Origin: Acinetobacter sp. WC-141
GTDB lineage: Bacteria; Pseudomonadota; Gammaproteobacteria; Pseudomonadales; Moraxellaceae
Assembly (NCBI RefSeq): GCF_000313935.1
Contig: NZ_AMSS01000043.1
Coordinates: 124,001 to 188,000 of the forward strand
Reading direction: 5' to 3'
Length of the DNA stretch: 64,000 bases
Position 1 is the first letter of the stretch; the number at the start of each line of letters is the position of its first letter. This document shows, one piece after another, positions 57,273-64,000 of this stretch. The notes under the pieces were generated by a model, which was not told where the DNA came from, did no database searches, and saw nothing but the letters and a program-made list of their open reading frames with translations. The position numbers and the translations under genes are program-made.

Positions 57273-59408
57273 ATGAGTGCAATTCAATACGAAAAAAATG
57301 CCGACAATATTGTCATATTAACGCTTGATTCAACTGGTCAATCTGCAAACACCATGAATGCCGAGTTTCGTGACTCGCTCGATGAGGCGACTCAGAAAAT
57401 TAAAGCAGAAACAGAACTTTCAGGTGTTATTTTCTGCTCAGCTAAAAAAACTTTCTTTGCAGGCGGTGATCTAGATGAGCTGATTCAAGTTCAGCCTGAA
57501 CACGCGACTGACTTTTTTAATATGGTTGAAAAGCTAAAAGGTCATTTACGTACAATTGAAACGCTAGGAATTCCAGTTGTTGCAGCATTAAATGGCACTG
57601 CACTTGGCGGCGGTTGGGAAATCGCATTAAGTTGCCATCACCGTATTGCAATCAATGACGCGAAAAGTAAATTTGGCCTACCAGAAGTCACTTTAGGTTT
57701 GTTACCGGGTGGCGGCGGTATTGTGCGCATGGTACGTCTGCTTGGGCTTCAAAATGCATTTCCATTTTTAATGGAAGGCAAACAGTTCGGTGTTGATAAA
57801 GCAAAATCTTTAGGCTTAATTCACGATACTGCTGAAAATGAACAAGAGCTTTTAGATAAAGCAATTGCATGGGTAAAAGCGAATCCAAAATCTCAACAAC
57901 CTTTTGACGTGAAGGGCTATAAAATTCCGGGTGGTGATCCAAAGACTCCGGCAGTTGCACAAGTTCTTGCGATTGCCCCCGCCATGTTAAGAGACAAAAC
58001 CAAAGGTTGTTACCCTGCCCCTGAAGCAATTATGGCTGCCGCAGTTGAAGGTGCTCAAGTCGATGTCGATACCGCTTTGCGTATTGAATCTCGCTACTTT
58101 ACTCAGCTTACAACAGGCCAAATCTCTAAAAATATGATCGGCACGTTCTGGCACGGTCTAAATGCAATTAAGTCTGGTGCAAGCCGCCCTGCCGATGTTG
58201 CAAAATGGCAAGCGACTAAAGTGGGTGTGTTAGGTGCGGGCATGATGGGTGCGGGCATTGCATATTCAGCCGCAATTAAAGGCATTCCAGTTGTACTGAA
58301 AGATGTATCTGTTGAAAATGCGGAGAAAGGTAAAGCTTACTCACAAAAGCTTCTTGATAAACGTGTTTCGCAAGGCCGTATGACCGCAGAAAAACGTGAT
58401 CAGGTTTTATCACTGATTACGGCTACCGCTTCAGCAGCAGATCTACAAGGCTGTGACTTAATTATTGAAGCGGTATTTGAAAACCAAGAACTCAAAGCTA
58501 AAGTCACTCAAGAAGCTGAACAATATTTAGCAGCCAATGGCGTAATGGCATCAAATACATCAACCCTGCCAATTACAGGTTTAGCTCAAGCAAGTAAAGA
58601 TGATAAAGCTTTTATCGGTCTGCACTTCTTTAGCCCTGTCGACAAAATGCAGTTGGTCGAGATTATTAAAGGTAAAAACACCTCCGCAGAAACACTTGCG
58701 AAAGCTTACGACTTTGTACAGCAAATTGGAAAAACACCAATTGTTGTTAATGATAGCCGTGGCTTCTTTACGAGTCGTGTGTTTGGTACGTTCATTCAAG
58801 AAGGTATGCGCTTACTTGCCGAAGGTGTTCATCCAGCGCGTATCGAAATGGCAGCGCTTAAAGCAGGTATGCCTGTCGGACCACTCGCTATTCAAGATGA
58901 AGTATCTTTAACATTAACCGAACATGTTGCTAGTGAAGCACGCAAAGCATTACAAGCCGAAGGTAAAGATTTACCTAGAACTTCTGTAGATGAAGTGGTT
59001 CACACCATGATTCATGAGTTAAACCGTAAAGGTAAGGCGGCTGGTGCAGGTTTCTATGAATATCCAGAGAATGGTAAAAAGCATCTTTGGGAAGGCTTAA
59101 ACCGCTGGCAAAAAGATCATGACATTTCTGAACAAGACATGATTGATCGCATTCTGTTTGTACAGGCGCTAGATACGTTACGTTGTTATGAAGAAGGCGT
59201 ATTAGAGTCTGTGATTGATGCCAATGTCGGTTCTATCTTTGGGATTGGTTACGCACCTTGGACGGGTGGAGCAATTCAATTCCTAAATCAGTATGGTACT
59301 GATAAAGCACAAAAACGAGCTGAAGAGTTAGCTGCAAAATATGGTGAACGTTTTACACCGCCAGCTTTACTAAAAACCAAAGCAGAGCAGAAACAAAATA
59401 TTCAATAA
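57273..59408 (+). CDS. FadB/FadJ-like enoyl-CoA hydratase / 3-hydroxyacyl-CoA dehydrogenase
   Basis: A 711-residue bifunctional enzyme. The crotonase half (1-190) has both catalytic glutamates, GGGWE (Glu116) and GLPE (Glu138). The linker is followed by a dehydrogenase half with NAD site VGVLGAGMMGAGIA (about 314-327), LHFFSPVDKMQLVEI and VVNDSRGFFTSR, then the C-terminal helical domains. It forms a complex with the thiolase encoded immediately upstream. In Acinetobacter a separate main FadBA set is expected elsewhere, so this is likely a second set for special substrates. Confidence 0.95.
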   Translation: MSAIQYEKNADNIVILTLDSTGQSANTMNAEFRDSLDEATQKIKAETELSGVIFCSAKKTFFAGGDLDELIQVQPEHATDFFNMVEKLKGHLRTIETLGIPVVAALNGTALGGGWEIALSCHHRIAINDAKSKFGLPEVTLGLLPGGGGIVRMVRLLGLQNAFPFLMEGKQFGVDKAKSLGLIHDTAENEQELLDKAIAWVKANPKSQQPFDVKGYKIPGGDPKTPAVAQVLAIAPAMLRDKTKGCYPAPEAIMAAAVEGAQVDVDTALRIESRYFTQLTTGQISKNMIGTFWHGLNAIKSGASRPADVAKWQATKVGVLGAGMMGAGIAYSAAIKGIPVVLKDVSVENAEKGKAYSQKLLDKRVSQGRMTAEKRDQVLSLITATASAADLQGCDLIIEAVFENQELKAKVTQEAEQYLAANGVMASNTSTLPITGLAQASKDDKAFIGLHFFSPVDKMQLVEIIKGKNTSAETLAKAYDFVQQIGKTPIVVNDSRGFFTSRVFGTFIQEGMRLLAEGVHPARIEMAALKAGMPVGPLAIQDEVSLTLTEHVASEARKALQAEGKDLPRTSVDEVVHTMIHELNRKGKAAGAGFYEYPENGKKHLWEGLNRWQKDHDISEQDMIDRILFVQALDTLRCYEEGVLESVIDANVGSIFGIGYAPWTGGAIQFLNQYGTDKAQKRAEELAAKYGERFTPPALLKTKAEQKQNIQ

Positions 59409-59447
59409 CTTAGACGTATTGAATATTTAAAAACTGCATAAACCTTG

Positions 59448-59481
59448 CCCATATAAATATATTTTATTTATATGGGTTTTT
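59448..59481 (+). terminator. Intrinsic terminator of the thiolase/FadB-like operon
   Basis: Perfect 12-bp arms CCCATATAAATA/TATTTATATGGG with a five-base loop, followed by T5. Confidence 0.9.
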
Positions 59482-59572
59482 CTTTATGACCTTTAAGATT
59501 TCAGCCGACTGCCTAAATATGCTATAAATAGACTTCATTTTTGTGCTTCTAAAGCACATTCGAGAAATCCTT

Positions 59573-59830
59573 ATGTCCGATAAAAATTCTTCCGAGTCAG
59601 CAATTTTAGGCTGGAAATTTGTTCTGATTGTTGGTGTTTTAAGTGCGATTTTCCTTAGTTTTTTCTATTTAGCGATGAGTAATGAACCTGACTATATGCC
59701 AGGAGCACAGCGCAAAGCACAACAAGAGCAGATGCAACAAAAAGCTGGAAACTCTACCGAACAACCAGCTCAACATAGCGATAATATGCCTGAAATGGAC
59801 ATGTCAGAACATCAGCATTCAACTCAGTAA
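59573..59830 (+). CDS. Small single-span membrane protein with Met/His-rich tail
   Basis: 85 residues from the ATG at 59573, with GAGAA upstream. A longer frame adds ten residues without support. One membrane span lies at about residues 14-36 (WKFVLIVGVLSAIFLSFFYLA). Then follows a Gln-rich region and a C-terminal tail with NMPEMDMSEHQHSTQ, rich in Met and His, which could bind copper or another metal. Family not recognised. It is 15 bp upstream of the patatin gene and probably cotranscribed. Confidence 0.75.
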   Translation: MSDKNSSESAILGWKFVLIVGVLSAIFLSFFYLAMSNEPDYMPGAQRKAQQEQMQQKAGNSTEQPAQHSDNMPEMDMSEHQHSTQ

Positions 59831-59845
59831 ACAGATATTTTTCAA

Positions 59846-60706
59846 ATGACAGATTTTTCCCGTAATGCATTGGTTGTAGAGGGTGGAGGCATGCGTGGTG
59901 CCTTTACCAGTGGTGTACTTGACACGTTTTTACAACAACAGTTCAATCCTTTCAATCTATACGTTGGAGTGTCATCTGGCTCAACCAATGTTGCAAACTA
60001 CTTAGCTGGTCAACAAGGCCGCACTCTAACGTTTTATGTCGATCACTCACTTCGCCCTGAATTTATCGATTACAAGCGCTTCCTTAAAGGCGGTGATTTA
60101 CTCGATTTAGAATGGATGTGGGAAATTGGTGAAAAAGAGCACCCACTTGATCAACAAAGTCTGTTTGCCAAAAATCCTGATTTTTATATGGTGTTGACGC
60201 ATGCTAAAACAGGCCATGCTGAATACCTTCGTGCCGGTAAAGATAACCTGTTAAATGCGCTTCGTGCATCTAGCTCAATTCCAGTTTTAACGCGTCATCC
60301 GGTCGATATTATGGGTGAACCCTACTTTGATGGTGGCGTTGCAGATGCCCTACCCGTTCGCTGGACGGCTCAGCAAAGTGACGTCAAAAAACTATTGGTT
60401 TTACGCACTCGTCCGAAAAATTACTTTAAGGCCAGTAGTCGCGGTGATCAATTCCTCGCGAAATATGCATTTAAACATCATTATGGTTTTGCAAATAGTT
60501 TGCGTAGCCGTTGCGCTCGTTATAACGCTTCAGTAGATTTTGTGCGTGGTCAAAACCCAGACCAGCAAATTTTAGAAGTTTGCCCACCGCCACTTAAAAA
60601 TATGGCTGGCCGTTTAACTACTAACCCGAAAAAGCTTCGTTACAGCTATGAAGTCGGTTTAGAAACAGGTCTACAGGCAATTGAAAGCTGGAATGCAATG
60701 AAATAA
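59846..60706 (+). CDS. Patatin-like phospholipase (YjjU-like)
   Basis: A 286-residue patatin-family lipid acyl hydrolase without signal peptide. The oxyanion loop VEGGGMRGAFTSGVL, nucleophile elbow GVSSGS (Ser about 47) and catalytic dyad Asp in FDGGVADALP are intact. A basic C-terminal part follows. Members of the YjjU group are intracellular, with unproven lipid substrate. Confidence 0.92.
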   Translation: MTDFSRNALVVEGGGMRGAFTSGVLDTFLQQQFNPFNLYVGVSSGSTNVANYLAGQQGRTLTFYVDHSLRPEFIDYKRFLKGGDLLDLEWMWEIGEKEHPLDQQSLFAKNPDFYMVLTHAKTGHAEYLRAGKDNLLNALRASSSIPVLTRHPVDIMGEPYFDGGVADALPVRWTAQQSDVKKLLVLRTRPKNYFKASSRGDQFLAKYAFKHHYGFANSLRSRCARYNASVDFVRGQNPDQQILEVCPPPLKNMAGRLTTNPKKLRYSYEVGLETGLQAIESWNAMK

Positions 60707-60710
60707 ATTT

Positions 60711-60742
60711 AAATTGAGATTTCTAAAAAGAAGTCTCAATTT
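60711..60742. terminator. Weak terminator-like hairpin between the patatin and GNAT genes
   Basis: AAATTGAGA and TCTCAATTT arms lie between convergent genes, overlapping the stop of the GNAT gene. One wobble pair is in the stem. Confidence 0.5.
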
Positions 60743-61155
60743 AACTCTAAAACCATATCAATATGTGGAATACCACAATCTTGATAAACTTCACCTTGCA
60801 CATGAAAACCTAAAGCTTCGTAAAAAGCTGTTACATAGGTTTGTGCTGAAAGCTTTAAATAAGGCAGTTTATGATAACGTGCATAGTCAATAATATGCTG
60901 CATTAAAATTTTACCAATACCCTGCTTTCGATAAGGCACTAAAACCGCAACACGCCCTACGCTATGCTGTGGCAACAGACGTGCTGTAGCAATAGGCTGT
61001 TCTTTGTCATAAACAATAAAATGCAAAACTGTGGCATCCAAATCGTCCCATTCATCTTCAGGCGCAATCCCCTGTTCTTGAATAAAGACTTGTTCACGGA
61101 TATATTTCGCATCTTGCTCAAGCTGTTCCCAACCACCCGCTATAATTTTATACAT
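60736..61155 (-). CDS. GNAT-family N-acetyltransferase (ElaA-like)
   Basis: A 139-residue acetyltransferase with acetyl-CoA binding motif VAVLVPYRKQGIGKILMQHII (motif A, about 73-93) and the C-terminal FYEALGFHVQGEVYQDCGIPHIDMVLEL. The EQGIAPEDEWDDLD segment matches the ElaA-type group. The substrate is unknown. It lies 12 bp after the methyltransferase gene on the same strand, so it is cotranscribed. Confidence 0.9.
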   Translation of the reverse strand: MYKIIAGGWEQLEQDAKYIREQVFIQEQGIAPEDEWDDLDATVLHFIVYDKEQPIATARLLPQHSVGRVAVLVPYRKQGIGKILMQHIIDYARYHKLPYLKLSAQTYVTAFYEALGFHVQGEVYQDCGIPHIDMVLELN

Positions 61156-61167
61156 CCGATCACCACC

Positions 61168-62379
61168 CTAGCACTTACAACCAATATTTTCGATCGGCAA
61201 CTGATCTTGCAATAGTAATTCCAACGTTTGTTTTTTAATACCGTACATTTCTTTCAATGCTTGAATTTGAGCCATAATTTTCGCATCAGGTTCAGAAACG
61301 TTTTTGCGTTTCGTGGCCAAAATCATTTTGTTTTTACTGGTATGTTCAAGCGATACAAACTCAAAAACTTTAGTTTCATAGCCATACGCTTTTAAAAGTA
61401 ACGCACGTAAAGTATCCGTCAGCATCTCGGCTTGTTGCCCCGCATGAATACCAAATTGCAGCATTGGCTGTAACACTTCAGGACTATGTAATTGTGGGCG
61501 TAACTCTTTGTGACAACACGGCGCACACATAATCATCGAAGCGTTTAAACGAATTCCAGTATGAATGGCAAAGTCTGTTGCAATATCACACGCGTGTAAG
61601 GCAATCATAACGTCCAGTTTTTCTGGCTGATAACTACGGACGTCACCTTCAAAAAAGTCTAAGTGGTTAAAATGCACTTTGTCCGCAACATTCTGGCAAA
61701 ACTCAACCAGATTCGGGCGCAATTCAACTCCAGTGATCAATGGTGTTTTTTGCTGCTCTTGCAAATAGTCATATAACGCAAAAGTTAAATAACCTTTACC
61801 CGAACCAAAATCTACAATGCGTAGTTCTTGCTGAGATGCATCAATTTGCTCATAAGCGCTCGCAAAAATTTCAATAAATTTATTAATCTGTTTCCATTTA
61901 CGGGCCATGCTTGGAATAACTTGGCCTTTTTCATCAGTAATACCAAGCTCTTTTAAAAACGCATTGCCCTGCTGTACATAGCGATGCTTTTCACGATCAT
62001 GTGTCTGAACCGTTTGTGTCGCATTTACCGCCTGCTTTTTACCCATATTCAATAAGGCTTTTTTCTTATTTTTTTTGAGTTGAATTTCTTGAGTAGTCGA
62101 AAATAAATTCGCTTGCTTACACTCCATGATTAATTGCTTAATCTGCTGCAAACCTTCTTCAAATGAATAGTTTTTGGTCACATCCTGAGTAGTGTGGTGA
62201 TATAGCGCGGAAAGCTGTTTTTGACCATGTAACTCTACAACACGGAAAGTGATTTTTTCCAACTGTTCCAACTCCCCCTTGTACTGGCTCAAGATCAAAC
62301 GCTCAAAAGTTTGTTGATCAAGCATTTGCTTAATTTCATGGAAGAATTGTTGCTCTTGCTCAAAGGAAAAAACCGACAC
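61168..62379 (-). CDS. SAM-dependent methyltransferase (METTL25-like)
   Basis: 403 residues from a GTG at 62379 preceded by AGG. The Rossmann motif I IVDFGSGKGYLTFALYDYL (about 187-205), motif II VELRPNLVEFCQ and the family-specific IALHACDIATDFAI and MCAPCCHKELRP are clear. Bacterial members of this family are uncharacterised, and the cysteine pair in CAPCCHK plus a C-terminal GCKC may bind metal. Probably an RNA or protein methyltransferase. Confidence 0.88.
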   Translation of the reverse strand: MSVFSFEQEQQFFHEIKQMLDQQTFERLILSQYKGELEQLEKITFRVVELHGQKQLSALYHHTTQDVTKNYSFEEGLQQIKQLIMECKQANLFSTTQEIQLKKNKKKALLNMGKKQAVNATQTVQTHDREKHRYVQQGNAFLKELGITDEKGQVIPSMARKWKQINKFIEIFASAYEQIDASQQELRIVDFGSGKGYLTFALYDYLQEQQKTPLITGVELRPNLVEFCQNVADKVHFNHLDFFEGDVRSYQPEKLDVMIALHACDIATDFAIHTGIRLNASMIMCAPCCHKELRPQLHSPEVLQPMLQFGIHAGQQAEMLTDTLRALLLKAYGYETKVFEFVSLEHTSKNKMILATKRKNVSEPDAKIMAQIQALKEMYGIKKQTLELLLQDQLPIENIGCKC

Positions 62380-62506
62380 GGATATACCTAAAAATGAAGA
62401 CTCATATAGAATAGAAGTTTAAAGGGTCTAGGATTAAAAATAAAATAACTTTACGACTGTTTTGTATTTCTATACATTCGTATTTTTAATCAAAAAAATT
62501 AAACTT

Positions 62507-63148
62507 ATGAGTAAATCTGTACTGGAAACTTACGATCCTAAAGAGGAATTATTTAACGCCTACAGCCATGGTGCTGGTGTGGTTATGGCAGTTGTTGCTT
62601 CTATCTTTTTAATTATGAAGGGATCTTATCTTCCAACTGCTCAGTGGGTTGGTTTATGGGTATACTCATTTAGTCTCATTTTAGTTTTCACTAGCTCTAC
62701 ACTCTATCACTTTGCTCAAACACAAAATCTACGTTACTGGTATAAGAAGCTTGACCATACAGCCATTTATTATTTAATTGCAGGAACATATACCCCTTTC
62801 TTAAGCATCGCGATTCCTACTACAAAAGCTCATTATCTGCTAATTGCACTATGGAGCATTGCTGCAATTGGTACACTTTTCAAGTTAGTTTTTATTCATC
62901 GCTTTCAAAAAATTTCTTTGCTCGCTTATATTTTAATGGGATGGCTTGCCGTTTTTGTAATGGACGATATGCGCACCTATTTAAGTAAAGATGCATTGAT
63001 TTTCTTGATCATTGGTGGATTAGCTTATACGGTTGGAGCATTGTTTTACGCGTTAAAAAAGGTAAGATATACCCATGCGATCTGGCACATTTTTGTGCTT
63101 TTAGGTGCAGGAGCACATTTCCTTGCTATCTATTGGTACATAGTTTAG
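62507..63148 (+). CDS. Hemolysin III / TrhA-family membrane protein
   Basis: 213 residues from the ATG at 62507. An upstream TTG adds 15 residues of low value. Seven membrane spans of the PAQR/YqfA type are visible, with EELFNAYSHGAGVVMAV at the start, SSTLYHFAQTQNLRYWYKKLDHTAIYYLIAGTYTPFL in the middle and AIWHIFVLLGAGAHFLAIY at the end. The metal-binding histidines of the family are conserved. The true function is probably membrane-stress homeostasis rather than haemolysis. Confidence 0.92.
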   Translation: MSKSVLETYDPKEELFNAYSHGAGVVMAVVASIFLIMKGSYLPTAQWVGLWVYSFSLILVFTSSTLYHFAQTQNLRYWYKKLDHTAIYYLIAGTYTPFLSIAIPTTKAHYLLIALWSIAAIGTLFKLVFIHRFQKISLLAYILMGWLAVFVMDDMRTYLSKDALIFLIIGGLAYTVGALFYALKKVRYTHAIWHIFVLLGAGAHFLAIYWYIV

Positions 63149-63281
63149 TTCATTTTTCACTCTTATTCAGTGATCCTGAAAGAGTCATGGATGATGTTCT
63201 TTCACGCTATTCTTTTAGAAAAATACGTCTTTAAAAAGAATAGTAAATCAAAAATAAATTTTAACTGATATAAGGTCTTAT

Positions 63282-64000
63282 ATGGAGTCAACCTCTGCGA
63301 CTGCTGCTCCGGCGGTAGCCACTAATTCGAAAACACGGGTTCTGTTTGCAAGCTTAGTCGGTACAACTATTGAGTTCTTCGACTTTTATATCTATGCAAC
63401 GGCTGCCGTTATTATTTTTCCTCACCTGTTTTTCCCTGCTAGTAGTGGCAGTGCCGCAGTCTTACAATCTTTAGCAACCTTCGCAATTGCCTTTATTGCC
63501 CGCCCCATCGGTGCAGCAATATTCGGACATTTAGGTGACCGTATTGGTCGTAAAGCCACATTGGTTGCAGCTTTACTGACCATGGGTATTTCAACCGTCT
63601 GTATTGGTTTACTTCCAACCTATGCACACATCGGGATTTTTGCCCCCTTACTATTGGCCGTATGTCGTTTAGGACAAGGTCTAGGCTTAGGTGGTGAATG
63701 GAGTGGAGCCGTATTACTCGCGACCGAAAATGCCCCAGAAGGGAAAAGAGCATGGTATGGCATGTTCCCACAGCTCGGCGCTCCAATTGGTTTTATTTTA
63801 GCAACTGGTTCATTTTTATTATTGAGTGCGACTATTCCTGAGCAAGCCTTCATGCAATGGGGCTGGCGTATTCCCTTTATTGCAAGTGCTGTATTAGTGA
63901 TTGTGGGCTTATATATCCGTTTAAAGCTCCATGAGACGCCAGCATTCCAAAAAGTTTTGGATAAGCAAAAAGAAGTAAATATTCCATTTAAAGAAGTCTT
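63282..64000 (+). CDS. MFS transporter of the metabolite:H+ symporter family (partial, 3' end outside window)
   Basis: An ATG at 63282, after AAGG, begins a frame that stays open to the window end (239 codons). The sequence LFASLVGTTIEFFDFYIYATAA (TM1), FGHLGDRIGRKATL (MFS loop 2-3 motif) and GLGLGGEWSGAVLLATENAPEGKRAWYGMFPQLGAPIGF are typical of the MHS branch (shikimate, proline/betaine, citrate-type carriers). The substrate cannot be told from the visible part. Confidence 0.92.
   Translation, partial: MESTSATAAPAVATNSKTRVLFASLVGTTIEFFDFYIYATAAVIIFPHLFFPASSGSAAVLQSLATFAIAFIARPIGAAIFGHLGDRIGRKATLVAALLTMGISTVCIGLLPTYAHIGIFAPLLLAVCRLGQGLGLGGEWSGAVLLATENAPEGKRAWYGMFPQLGAPIGFILATGSFLLLSATIPEQAFMQWGWRIPFIASAVLVIVGLYIRLKLHETPAFQKVLDKQKEVNIPFKEV

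Noticed and set aside
63493-63853. Minus-strand frames opposite the partial MFS gene
   Set aside because: The plus strand encodes clear MFS motifs continuously; the antisense frames are shadows.
1-64000. CRISPR arrays, tRNA genes, insertion sequences, prophage
   Set aside because: I looked for regularly spaced repeats, cloverleaf-like arms with CCA ends, transposase motifs and phage gene runs, and found none I could support.

Overview
The window is a chromosomal segment of an Acinetobacter, probably of the A. calcoaceticus-baumannii complex. It has about 40% GC, the Acinetobacter-type OmpA with its Ala/Pro-rich C-terminal tail, a membrane-bound quinoprotein glucose dehydrogenase whose start and 801-residue length match the A. 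calcoaceticus enzyme, and the pilGHIJ-chpA twitching cluster in its Acinetobacter form. I see no rRNA, tRNA, CRISPR array, prophage or insertion sequence. Nearly all of it looks like core genome. The main exception is a very AT-rich, partial radical-SAM gene at the left edge.

Layout. 1-516: partial radical-SAM gene. 757-9364 (minus strand): type IV pilus chemosensory operon pilG-pilH-pilI-pilJ-chpA-CheW-like gene. 9649-14576: a secreted coiled-coil protein and a two-gene RND efflux system. 14635-16350: proS, followed by a hairpin-rich non-coding stretch. 16591-17945: three small minus-strand genes (YegP, YjdM/PhnA and DUF488 types). 18111-25086: pyrimidine-ring (uracil) catabolism, split into rutDE and rutABCFG plus an oxidoreductase. 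25134-28385: AHSA1, YgfZ, DsbC and Sel1 proteins. 28418-32646: an AEC transporter, an Old Yellow Enzyme and a TonB receptor. 32782-34557: divergent DNA glycosylases (AAG type and MutM) and a parvulin. 34569-41676: GGCT-like, MscL, TypA, a purine/pyrimidine permease, RsmC and an APC permease. 41783-43309: the RNA ligase RtcB with an elaborate leader and a downstream microprotein. 43434-49404: OmpA, an orphan pseudopilin, a thiolase, a VOC protein, and sulfite reductase with DUF934. 49571-53404: Gcd and an OprB-type porin. 53539-59408: a CaiB-type enzyme divergent from an AraC regulator, then a thiolase and a FadB-like protein, apparently an acyl-CoA catabolic cluster. 59573-64000: a small membrane protein, patatin, GNAT, a methyltransferase, hemolysin III and a partial MFS transporter.

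The two most interesting regulatory observations are these. First, the leader of rtcB (41712-41941) holds a sigma70-like promoter, a nine-codon ORF with an excellent Shine-Dalgarno, and three RNA segments that can form either an antiterminator or an intrinsic terminator. It also carries a competing sigma54-like element. Second, both rut transcription units have a GG-N10-GC sigma54-type promoter, and both carry the same 16-bp element, in opposite orientations, which agrees with the E. coli RutR box at 13 of 16 positions although no rutR gene is in the window.
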